In this document: piece by piece, positions 33,985 to 44,843 of the stretch
Position numbering within the stretch: the first letter of the stretch is position 1
Layout of the letters: every line of letters begins with the position of its first letter
Source of the DNA: Astragalus membranaceus
Taxonomy: Eukaryota > Streptophyta > Magnoliopsida > Fabales > Fabaceae
Assembly: GCA_039519185.1 (NCBI GenBank)
Contig: CM076847.1
Span: 52,087,708-52,151,707 of the forward strand
Direction: 5' to 3'
DNA: 64,000 nucleotides
Made by a program: the position numbers and the translations under genes
The notes under the pieces: model-generated
What the model was told of the DNA's origin: nothing
What the model saw: only the letters and a program-made list of their open reading frames with translations
The model's database searches: none

Positions 33985-35262
33985 TGATAGGCCGCAAGTG
34001 CACAGTCTTATCGCGTAATAAAAGAGTTATCGATCCACAGGGAGAGCCTAAGTGATTACCAATTTAATTTTCCAAAGTTGATTAGCTAGAAGGAATGGTT
34101 TTTAGGAGTTGTGAAATTTAGAAATAAAAACAAACAATCTCAGGTTTATAGTTTTATCACAACAATAAGGAACCAAAATAATTTCTTTAGACTATTCAAC
34201 AAATTATAAGAGTAATATATTTCAAAGACAAGGCAGCGAATATAACTAATGTCTCCTTTCGAAGTACAAGAGCGTGTTTTGAACTAACAATCAAGCCTAT
34301 TCTCATGGTTGATTGTCACCAAAACCCATTAAGCATAACACCTTTATAATGTCTCAAGAGTTTCAAAACTATTCTCATGTGTTGATTCCCTTGTCTAATT
34401 TCATAGATCCAACATCAATACTTCACCTTTCGGTTCTTCGTTTGATGTTTAGAATAAGATTTGAAGGACAATAAAATTATATTGAAATATAAAACAATTT
34501 GGAGTGGAGAATAGTCTTGGGAATTATTAGGGACCTATCATTGGATTACTCCCAATAACTCAAGACTTTGTATCTACTCACTCATATTAAATATGAGAGA
34601 AGAAGAAGAAGAAGAAAAGACATGAAATTAAATAGCGAGAAATAAAAGAAAGCGGTAAATTGCAAAATCATAAATAGCGGAATTGTAAATGACAAGAAAA
34701 TAAAAGTGCAAGAAAGTAAATAGCAAGGAAAGTAAATGACTTGGAAAATAAAAGGGCAAGAAAGTAAATAGCAAGGAAAGTAAATGACTTGGAAAATAAA
34801 AGGGCAAGAAATTAAATAGCAAGGAAAGTAAATGACTTAGAAAATAAAAGGGCGAGAAAGTAAATAGCGAGAAAATAAAAGAGCGAGAAAGTAAAAGAGC
34901 GAGAAAGTAAAAGGGCAAGAAAGTAAATAGCAAAAATTTAAAAGGCAAGAATTATAAAGAGCATGAAGAGTAAATTGAAGTCATGAATTTTAGAGAGTCT
35001 TTGTCATTGATTTTCTAACAAAATTCAAGGTCCTATTTATAGGAAAATATGAGTGCCAAGGCACTTGAGTGGAGGGGCAAAATGGTCCAAAAAAAAGTGG
35101 CAAATCAAGTTGGCAAAGATAGCCATCAGCAAGTGGGTGCAGCCAAAATTGACTTGTCTGGCGCCAGGGTCGTGCGCCCATGTGCCTGGGTCGTGCGCCC
35201 TGGCCAGTCAATTTTGGCTGCTCTGCGCCAGTTTTGCACCAGGGTCGTGCGCCTATGGGGTG
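33985..35262 (-). repeat. Right (5') LTR of element D, part 1
   Basis: Matches 29331 onward. It breaks off at GCGCCTATGGGG (about 35260), where element E begins. It has a TATA-like CCTATTTATAGG at 35032-35043. Confidence 0.92.
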
Positions 35263-36782
35263 AGAAGGGGTGAGAATTTCAACAAAACATAATCAAGCAC
35301 ATAATAGAGTATTGTGAGCAAACAGTCATACAACATCGTCATCACCACCAACATCATCGTCACTAAACACTAACTCAAGTCACAACTTTTTCCCACAAGT
35401 CATAAATCATGTATGTGCATGAAATGCAACCCACGCCTGGGTATATGCATGATGGTACCATTCTCGTCATAATTAAGCCACTATGGGCACATCGTCACTG
35501 TTTTACGTCAATAAGAGGCCAAAGCCTATTCGTCATAATATGCACATGCTATGAGACACTATGGACACATGTGCCACACCAAATCACTCACCTGGAGTCC
35601 TCGTCATCGTCGTGATAAAAACATTCATAGAGTGTACTCGTCATAATCACCACAATTATATCACATCATCATCATAAACGTCACATTTAAATTGAGAAAA
35701 CAACACCTTAACATTTAAGGAAACAACAGCATATTTATTTCATCAACAGCAACATTTTCATGTTTAAAATATTATTTCCGGACTCTCGGTAAAATTCCGG
35801 AACAGGCATAAAATTTTTTTGGCACACGGGGCAGCGCACAAGGCGCGCCCAGCACCACGCAATACACACACAAGGCGCGCCCAAAGGCAACGCCCAGTCC
35901 ACGCGCACAGCAGCGCCACACACACACACCCATAGGCGCACAATGGCGCCACAGCAACACCCACCGGGACAACTCCAAAATGACACGTGCAAAAATAAAA
36001 CCACTCGAGCCAAAATGTTTAAAATTGAATTTGGGCACGCAAATGCAAAAGATGGCACGGTAAAATATGCCCAGAATTCGAAGTTTCACCCAAAAACACC
36101 TCACATGCGCACACAAGGGCCATTTCATCGAATAGTTTACATCCAGCAGAATTGTTTTACACGAAAATCAGCATGATCACATCATAATTCCTTCCCAACC
36201 ATCATCAAACATCACACATACGAAACTACACATAACAACATCAACGATTAATCAAACAACATCATAATTCGCAACTCTCATAATTTGCAACATCATAATT
36301 CGGAACATCATAATTCGCAACTCTCATAACAACATCATAATTCGGAATTCATCAAATCACATACTCAATTATATTAAATCGAAACGCTCACCCTTACCTT
36401 GAATTTGAAGAACGGAAGCCCTAGAGACAGTCACGAACAAAACCACAGCAACGGATCACGTCCCTTAGCTCCACTTGAGTCGCGACCTCTTCTCCTCCTC
36501 TCTATTCTCCACGGCGCTCTCACTCTCGCTATTCTCTCCTCCCAATTTCGCAAATGACAACCAAAATCCTAACTCCACTTGACCTAGCCACTTCGCATAG
36601 CTTATGGATCATGGGCTTGGGCTTTTCACTTAAGCCCAAGTTCATTCAAGTGGCGCCTCCTTTTCCTAATACCACCAACATAAAATTAATATAATTTTAA
36701 TTAATTAAATTATATCCAATAAATTAAAATAACTTCCTAAATACTTAATTAAATAAATTAATTAAATATTTAGGGTGTTACA
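35263..36782 (-). repeat. Left (3') LTR of element E, truncated
   Basis: Matches 40719-42238. It ends GGGTGTTACA. The outer 415 bp beginning TGTAACACCCC are missing. It has a GC-rich block AAGGCGCGCCCAGCACC at 35835-35950. Confidence 0.9.
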
Positions 36783-36794
36783 ACTCTCCCCCAC

Positions 36795-39700
36795 TTAGAA
36801 TATTTCGTCCTCGAAATTTACCTGATCAAACAACTCTGGGTAGGACTCCCGCATCTGGCCTTCTAGCTCCCAAGTCATACTCTCACCGGCAGCTCCTAGC
36901 CAAACCACTTTCACCAATGCAATCTCTTTGCCTCTAAGCACTTTCACTTCACGATCCTCAATCCGTACGGGCATCGTCTCCACGGTGAGATTATTCTCGC
37001 ACCTCTAAATCATCCATATGGATCACATGAGATGGATCCGAAACATACTTCCGAAGTTGCGACACATGAAACACGTCGTGCAAATTCGAAAGATTTGGCG
37101 GTAAAGCCACCCTATAAGCCACCTTTCCGATTCTCTCAGAAATCTGATAAGGACCAACAAAGCGAGGAGTGAGCTTCTTCAACGCTCGACCAACACCGGT
37201 CATAGGAGAAACCCTCAAGAACACATGCTCACCCTCCTGAAACTCTAAATCTTTCCTCCGCTTGTCATGATAACTCTTCTGACGACTCTGCGAAGCCTTC
37301 ATCTTTTCACGGATCATCTTGATTTTCTCTGTAGTCTCCCGGACAATCTCCGGTCCCAACACTACACTCTCCCCCGACTCATACCAACACAACGGCGTTC
37401 TACACTTCCGACCATACAATGCTTCAAATGGTGCCATCCCGATACTGGAATGGTAACTGTTGTTATAGGTAAATTCAATCAACGCAAGGTAGGAATCCCA
37501 TGAACCCCCTTGTTCCAAGACACAAGCCCTCAACAAATCTTCTAACGACTGAATTGTCCTCTCTGACTGACCATCTGTCTGAGGATGATATGCTGAACTC
37601 ATTTTCAACTTTGAACCCAATTCCTTCTGCAAACCCGTCCAAAACTCAGAAGTGAACCTCAGGTCCCTATCTGACACAATACTCTTTGGAACACCGTGCA
37701 ACTTCACAATTTCTTTGACATAGACCTCTGCCAACTTCGACACCGGATAAGTGATATTAATAGGAATAAAGTGAGCAGACTTCGTTAACCTATCAACGAT
37801 CACCCAAATAGCGTCATGACCCCTAACTGTATTCGGCAATCCCGTCACAAAGTCCATCGCAATGCTATCCCACTTCCACTCTGGAACTTCCAACGGTTGC
37901 ATCAACCCTGCAGGCTTCTGATGCTCGACCTTCGACTTTTGACAGGTCAAACAGGCATACATAAACTGTGCCACATCTCTCTTCATACCATACCACCAAA
38001 ACATCTTTTTCAGATCTTGATACATTTTCGTTGCTCCAGGATGGATACTCGACTTGCTACGGTGACCCTCCTCCAAAATTGCCTTTCTCATCTCCGCATC
38101 ATCCGGAACACAGATCCTACCCCGGAACCTCAACACATCACGAGAATCCAATTTTAAATCTTCATCTTCAGATTGACCAACCCCGTTCATTAAATCTACC
38201 AACTTGACATCTGACTTCTGAGCCTCTCTGATGCTGCCCAGAAAGTCATTATCGATCTTTAACATTCCCAGCTTGACACTACTAGGTGTCATCCTACAAA
38301 CCAAACTCAAATCTCGGAATTCCTCAATCAACTCTAATTCTTTCACCATCATTGCCGACATAAGCAAAGACTTCCGGCTTAAAGCATCAGCCACGACATT
38401 AGCTTTGCCGGGATGATAATTCAAACCGAAGTCATGATCCTTCAAGAGCTCCAACCACCGACGCTGTCTCATATTCAACTCCTTCTGATCGAACAGATAT
38501 TTCAGACTCTTATGATCACTGAACACCTCAAACCTCGAACCATAAGGATAGTGCCTCCAAATCTTAAGCACAAATACCACAGCAGCCAATTCCAAATCAT
38601 GCGTAGGGTAATTTTTTTTCTCATGAACTCGCAACTGCCTCGACGCATACACAACGACTTTCGCATCTTGCATCAGCACACCACCAAGACCCATCTTCGA
38701 AGCGTCACAATATACAACAAACGGTTCCTCCGGATTAGGCAACGTCAGAACAGGCGACGTTGTCAATCTCTTCTTCAGTTCCATAAAACTTTCCTCACAC
38801 CGAGCATCCCAAACGTAAACTTTACCCTTACATGTCAACTGAGTCAACGGAAGGGCCAACTTGGAAAAACCCTCGATGAACCTCCTGTAGTACCCAGCCA
38901 AACCCAAAAAGCTTCTGATCTCTGTTGCGGATTTCGGAGCCTCCCACTCCAACACTGCTTCCACTTTTGCCGGATCAACCGCAATACCATCACCAGAAAT
39001 CACGTGCCCAAGGAAACTCACCTTTTTCAGCCAGAACTCACACTTTGATAACTTAGCATACAACGTTTTCTCTTTCAGAACTTCCTATACTGACTTCTGG
39101 TGCTCAGCATGCTCTTCCTCCGACTTAGAATAAACTAGAATGTCATCTATGAAGATCGCCACAAACCGATCTAGGCAATTATGGAAAATACGATTCATAT
39201 ATTCCATAAATACACCAGGTGCATTGGTCACACCGAACGGCATCACTGAATACTCATAATGCCCATACCTTGTCCTGAAGGCTGTCTTCTGAACATCTTC
39301 ATCCTTCACCTTAATCTGATGATATCCGGACCTCAAATCAATTTTGCTGAAAACACGGGCACCTACCAACTGATCCATCAAATCGTCGATCCTCGGAAGC
39401 GGATACTTGTTCTTGATAGTTACCTTATCCAACTGACGATAGTCCACACATAACCTCATACTCCCATCTTTCTTCTTTACTAACAATACCGGAGCTCCCC
39501 ACGGTGATACACTCGGTCCCACAAACTTTTTCTCAAGCAATTCTTCGAGTTGCGTCTCCAACTCAGACAATTCAGACGCCGACATCCTGTACGGTGCCAT
39601 AGACACAGGCCTCGTACCAGGTACAAGATCAATCGAGAACTCAACTTCCCTCTCCGGCAGCACACCCGGAATTTCGTCAGGAGAAACCTCAGGAAACTCG

Positions 39701-40184
39701 CGTACCACTTGCAGTTCTTCAATAACAGCTTGACTCTTAGCAGACAACGATGCTATCAACGACAATAGATGAACTCCTTCTTTCCTCAACTCCTTCAACT
39801 GACCAGCGGATACCAAAACAGAATCTTCTTCCACGAAACTAACCGACTTGCTACGACAGTTGATATGGACGTGGTTATTCTCTAACGAGTCCATGCCCAA
39901 GATTACATCCAGTCCTCTCAACGGCAAGCAAACAAAATTCACAACAAAGTCCCTGCCGAAGATCGACACGGGACACTGAGAACACACCTGGGAAGTAATC
40001 ACCGACCCCTTCGCAGGAGTATCTACAACCATATCCCCATACATAGCAGATAAAACCAGACCCAATCTTTTACAGCAATCAGCAGCAGCAGCCCAACAAC
40101 AGTAGCAGCAGCTCAACAACAGCAGCAGCAGCTCAACAACAGCAGCAGCAGCCTAACAACAGCAGCATCGATCCTCCCAGCCAT
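36795..40184 (-). pseudogene. Chromovirus pol remnant of element E (gag and protease site deleted)
   Basis: Reads on the minus strand from an ATG at 40184 (MAGRIDAA, like B's MAGRNDAA). It jumps almost at once, through a 20-bp tandem repeat (40081-40160), to DCCKRLGLVLSAM. That point is just after the protease active site in B. Roughly 350 residues of gag, zinc knuckles and DTG are therefore absent. RT (FIDDILVYSK, near 39140), RNase H (YCDASKMGLGG), integrase and chromodomain follow, closely matching B. Breaks are TAG at 39085-39087, a one-base insertion near 36985-36992 before the chromodomain, loss of two residues in GRALKKLTPRF, and one extra Lys in HEKKNYPTHD. It is non-functional. Confidence 0.92.
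40081..40160 (-). repeat. 20-bp minisatellite at the gag deletion junction of E
   Basis: Four consecutive units of AGCAGCAGCAGCYYAACAAC. The unit grew from the CTG-rich start of gag, and its length is not a multiple of three. Confidence 0.9.
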
Positions 40185-40287
40185 TTCAACTCACTTGCTA
40201 CAAAACAACCAACAGTTACATATAATTGACAACACACCATTGTCAATTGACACTACGACTGGACAATTTGGCCGGACAGACCGAACT

Positions 40288-40299
40288 GCTCTGATACCA
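40288..40299 (-). other. Primer-binding site of element E (tRNA-iMet)
   Basis: GCTCTGATACCA on the plus strand is the reverse complement of the TGGTATCAGAGC site in A and B. It lies four bases from the LTR. Confidence 0.92.
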
Positions 40300-40303
40300 C
40301 TAA

Positions 40304-42238
40304 TGTAACACCCCTTTTCTACCCCATAATTTACACGTCATTTATCAGAGTAATTTATTTTTCGCAAATATTAATTTAACTGGTAGAAAAGAAATGCCAC
40401 ACCGTCATTAACAAAACTCGTCAACTGCACCCATCAAGGTTTGTGCAACAAAACACCCGTCATGAAAGTTAAACTCCAAAAATCACATCACAGCGGAATA
40501 AAACAATAACTCACTAATACCACTCAAACACGTCTCACATCATCGACATAATCATTAAACAATTAGTTAATAAATTAACAAACTTCAACCACGCCCCCCC
40601 TAGGTGTCACAGTATCAGAGAGCGACTCGACAGACATCCCAATAGCTATTAAAGAAGGCAGCAGGACCTTCACTCGCGGTTACCTGCAGCGTTGCCACCA
40701 TAGAGCAACATTCCAAGCAGAAGGGGTGAGAATTTCAACAAAACATAATCAAGCACATAACAGAGTACTGTGAGCAAACAGTCATACAACATCGTCATCA
40801 CCACCAACATCATCGTCACTAAACACTAACTCAAGTCACAACTTTTTCCCACAAGTCTTAAATCATGTATGTGCATGAAATGCAACCCACGCCTGGGTAT
40901 ATGCATGATGGTACCATTCTCGTCGTAATTAAGCCACTATGGGCACATCGTCACTGTTTTACGTCAATAAGAGGCCGAAGCCTATTCGTCATAATATGCA
41001 CATGCTATGAGACACTATGGACAAATATGCCACACCAAATCACTCACCTGGAGTCCTCGTCATCGTCGTGATAAAAACATTCATAGAGTGTACTCGTCAT
41101 AATCACCACAATTATATCACATCATCATCATAAACGTCACATTTAAATTGAGAAAACAACACCTTAACATTTAAGGAAACAGCAGCATTTTTATTTCATC
41201 AACAGCAGCATTTTTATGTTTAAAATATTATTTCCGGACTCTCGGTAAAATTCCGGCACAGGCATAAAATTTTTTTGGCGCACGGGGCAGCGCACAAGGC
41301 GCGCCCAGCACCACACAATACACATACAAGGCGCGCCCAGAGGCAGCGCCCAGTCCACGCGCACAGCAGCGCCACACACACACACCCACAGGCGCACAAT
41401 GGCGCCACAGCAACACCCACCGGGACAACTCCAAAATGACACGTGCAAACATAAAACCACTCGAGCCAAAATGTTTAAAATTGAATTTGGGCACGCAAAT
41501 GCAAAAGATGGCACGGTAAAATATGCCCAGAATTCGAAGTTTCACCCAAAAACACCCCACATGCGCACACAAGGGCCATTTCATCGAATAGTTTACATGC
41601 AGCAGAATTGTTTTACACGAAAATCAGCATGATCACATCATAATTCCTTCCCAACCATCATCAAACATCACACATACGAAACTACACATAACAACATCAA
41701 CGATTCATCAAACAACATCATAATTCGCAACTCTCATAATTCGCAACATCATAATTCGCAACATCATAATTCGCAACTCTCATAACAACATCATAATTCG
41801 CAATTCATCAAATCACATACTCAATTATATTAAATCGAAACGCTCACCCTTACCTTGGATTTGAAGAACGGAAGCCCTAGAGACAGTCACGAACAAAACC
41901 ACAGCAACGGATCACGTCCCTTAGCTCCACTTGAGTCGCGACCTCTTCTCCTCCTCTCTATTCTCCACGGCGCTCTCACTCTCCCTATTCTCTCCTCCCA
42001 ATTTCGCAAATGACAACCAAAATCCTAACTCCACTTGACCTAGCCACTTCGCATAGCTTATGGATCATGGGCTTGGGCTTTTCACTTAAGCCCAAGTTCA
42101 TTCAAGTGGCGCCTCCTTTTCCTAATACCACCAACATAAAATTAATACAATTTTAATTAATTAAATTATATCCAATAAATTAAAATAACCTCCTAAATAC
42201 TTAATTAAATAAATTAATTAAATATTTAGGGTGTTACA
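40304..42238 (-). repeat. Right (5') LTR of element E
   Basis: 1935 bp, TGTAACACCCC...GGGTGTTACA. Its last 200 bp (reverse complement) resemble the U3 start of B's LTR, including GGGCTTAAGTGAAAAGCCC, so B and E are related subfamilies. Confidence 0.92.
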
Positions 42239-42676
42239 CCTTGTGCTGGCAACAACTGTTCTGCGTTGCTGGCAAGCATGGGTCGTGCGCCTATGTGCCA
42301 GGGTCGTGCGCCCTGGCCAGTCAATTTTGGCTGCTCTGCGCCAGTTTTGCACCAGGGTCGTGCGCCTTTGTGCCAGGGTCGTGCGCAGGCTCTGCGCCAG
42401 TTTTTGCTGCTTGGCGCCCTTGGCGCCCTATGCTGCGCCAGTTTTACTGCTTGGCGCCTTGGCACCCTGTTGAGTGCCAAGCAGTCTTAAAAATTGTTCC
42501 TCCTCAAATATTTTCTTTGTTTCTTCATTTTTCCTCATATATTCTCTTTTGCTTCAAAATAACACCTGAAAATAAAAAGTAAACATTTGTAGTAAAATAG
42601 CTCAAAAATATAATTAAAATACCAAATAAACTTAAGAAAAATAACTATTAAAAAGACTCTAAAAATAGACTTATCA
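42239..42676 (-). repeat. Right (5') LTR of element D, part 2
   Basis: Resumes at CCTTGTGCTGGCAAC, matching 30660-31099, and ends TAGACTTATCA before the GCGTT duplication. Confidence 0.92.
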
Positions 42677-42681
42677 GCGTT

Positions 42682-43075
42682 GATCTTCAAGTGATCCAAC
42701 GATAGGAAAATGTAGGCTCGCATATTGGCTGACGAGGACCTATGTATATGTATATATATATAGAGAGAGAGAGAGAGACAGAGAGAGAGAATACTTGTAA
42801 AAAGACACACATCAATCAATACACAATCTATTTTTTCTCGCAATTTATCATTTTTTATCCCAGTTATTTTACTTTCATGCATTAGGCCAGTAGAAAATCC
42901 AATCCTCGCGTCCCCTCTACCCAACCTAACACTCTTTGGAGGAGTTAGGAAACCCATAGTTGAGGAACAGAGTTCCTTCCTCAACGCAACTGCTTGAAGA
43001 ACAGAGGAATCAAAGACTGTCCAAACCCCTGACCGATCATAAGAATTTGACGAAAACAATTATACATTGAGTTGT
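42682..43075 (+). repeat. LTR of element G, part 2 (probable)
   Basis: Continues from 29325 once D and one GCGTT copy are removed. It contains a (TA)/(GA)n tract at 42741-42790 and a U5-like region. The end is approximate because no partner LTR is available. Confidence 0.35.
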
Positions 43076-43425
43076 TAAAAGAACCGTTGTTTTGGAACAA
43101 GAATAAAAAGGGATTTGGATCGTTTCCTTAACACTCTCTCTATATCTCCAACCATCCTCTCTATCTCTCTCTATCTTAATATTGTTCTCTCTAATCATTA
43201 TATTTCAACTTTTTTATCATCCTTTCTCTGCTCTCAAATAGAAAATAGTTAGAGATGTTACACATCTTTTAGTGAAAACCATGTAAAATATACACATGGT
43301 GGAAATTTTGTAGTTAAATTGATGTGGCACATTAACTGCCTAGTGTCATGTTAAGTGACACATAATTTTGTTTTTTAGCCCAAATTAGTCCCTTATTAAG
43401 CTTTTTCGAAATTTTTTAAAAAAGG
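43076..43425. other. AT-rich intergenic sequence, no gene seen
   Basis: CT-rich simple sequence near 43135-43190, then AT-rich sequence. No coding signal. Confidence 0.5.
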
Positions 43426-43748
43426 GGCACATTAGTCCCTGCACTTTTGGGAAACATTAGACCGTAATTATCATACTGAAAAGTGGTTTCTAGAAACCAG
43501 AAAACAATACGCACAATGAGAAGAAGGAAAATGATCGCATGCAAAGAAGGAAAGAACACACACAGAAATAAGGTTCACCTTCTCCTTCGCCCGCCTTCAC
43601 CTTCGTTCCTTATCCTTCTTTGCGTGCGCTTTTTTCCTTTTCTGCGTACATTCCTTTTCCTTCTTCTGCGTGTGCGTTTCGTTTTGTCGTTTCTGGTTTC
43701 CAGAAACCACTTTTGAAGAAGATGATAATCAGGGACTGATGTGTCCCA
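43426..43748. repeat. Long inverted-repeat (foldback) element
   Basis: The arms are about 43426-43560 and 43620-43748. Matching features are GGCACATTAGTCCCTG with CAGGGACTGATGTGTCC, GTGGTTTCTAGAAACCAG with CTGGTTTCCAGAAACCAC, and GAGAAGAAGGAAAA with TTTTCCTTCTTCTG. The loop is about 60 bp (CACCTTCTCC region). It could be a MITE or a small-RNA hairpin; the open frame at 43483-43716 is a by-product. Confidence 0.7.
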
Positions 43749-44128
43749 CGCGCATCAAACAAGCAAGGTTGCCACGTGCGTCAACATGGAGGAGTCAGCA
43801 TGGGGGCACCACTACATCGCTAGGATCCAACATCATTACTACGCGGCTTAGCTCCATCGGCCAGGCTAACGTCGGACCCGGTCAGAAGCCTCTCATGCAG
43901 GCCAAAACCAAGTCCCTATATTTGACCTCGTCCTGGGGGGCAACTGTTTTGGACCGATCATAGGCTCATTCTAAGTTGATGATGCTACTTTAGTTACTTG
44001 GCTTGGCGCTCCCCGCGCCAAACGCCGATAGACGGCCAAGATCCCCCCACACCAAACCTCTGGCCCAGATTGACGAAGCCGGGGCGTGCAACTTAGGTTT
44101 GAGATTGCTATTCGTGCCACATGATTAT
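43749..44128 (+). repeat. Segment X copy 1, part 1 (LTR-like)
   Basis: Matches 55714-56064. It is interrupted by F at 44129, with ATTAT (44124-44128) as the target duplication. The remainder is at 53188-55690. Confidence 0.88.
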
Positions 44129-44516
44129 TGAACTGAGGTGCTCGACCTTGGAGCGGTCGTGAGTGAGTCTTCAGCCCGAATGTATGAATTGATTGGGTGA
44201 ATGATATCTGGTCATTCGCAGAGTCCTGCCCGGGTTGTACCTGCAATGACACTCCAACGCCCAAGTCAGTGGAGTAAGAGTTTAAGCAGAGCAACCGTAT
44301 GAGTTAAGATTATGTCTACCTGTTTAGTGAGAGAAATCACTCATTATATAGTATAAGTGGGGCAGTGCTGGCCATTGGATCAGTATGGTCGATCTCGACC
44401 GTTGATCAAGCGAGCCTCCACGAGGGTAGATCTGAACCGTTGATCTCAGTGGATCAAAGGCCCAGTCATTATTTCTCCATTTCGGTAATGGGCCGGTTCT
44501 GGCCAGTTCAACATCG
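44129..44516 (-). repeat. Left (3') LTR of element F, lacking 28 bp
   Basis: Matches 52767-53154. It stops at CAACATCG, missing the last 28 bp (the GATTGGGCCGAAGGCCCAATC hairpin and CCAGAACA) of the right copy. Confidence 0.88.
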
Positions 44517-44843
44517 TGGTAACTCGTTTATACTTTTTATGTTGGAATCAAGCCGAAGTCGTCCTTGAGGCGCGTTCACGCTTGAGATCGATTGCCCCTA
44601 GTGCAGTGGCCTACTTTCTAGGTGGTCACCTGTGCCGAGGTAACTCGTTTATACTTTTTATGTTGGAATCAAGCTGAAGTCGTCCTTGTGATGCCGTGGC
44701 AGTCAAACTTTGATGGATATGACGTTTCGCTTTTGATGTGATGGATTAAACGTTTTGCGTTTTCCAAAGGGGGGTGTAATGATGTTGGCTCAATTTCCAA
44801 GGAACGCAATTAATGCGGAAGGATGATATAGGTGGAGTTATGA
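44517..44843. repeat. 121-bp tandem duplication next to the F LTR
   Basis: AACTCGTTTATACTTTTTAT occurs at 44521 and again at 44642, each followed by a GTTGGAATCAAGC-type stretch. The duplication begins exactly where the LTR loses its end. No coding signal is seen. Confidence 0.75.

Larger units (their letters stand above)
35263..42238 (-). mobile_element. Ty3/gypsy chromovirus E, gag-deleted, inside the LTR of D
   Basis: Minus-strand element related to B. Left (3') LTR is 35263-36782, pol remnant 36795-40184, tRNA-iMet primer site 40288-40299, and right (5') LTR 40304-42238. The left LTR lacks about 415 bp present at 40304-40718. About 20 bp of D's LTR next to it is also gone, so a deletion crossed the D/E junction and removed the left target duplication (the right copy would be CCTTG, 42239-42243). 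Confidence 0.9.
29331..42676 (-). mobile_element. Athila-like gag-only retrotransposon D, split by element E
   Basis: Minus-strand element. Left LTR is 29331-31099. The internal region (31100-33984) carries gag but no pol. The primer site is 33961-33978. The right LTR is in two parts (33985-35262 and 42239-42676) around element E. Duplication GCGTT is at 29326-29330 and 42677-42681. The internal region is only 2.9 kb and gag joins directly to the 3' noncoding GGGAGGCAACCCC-type motif, so pol has been deleted. Movement would need a helper. Confidence 0.9.
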
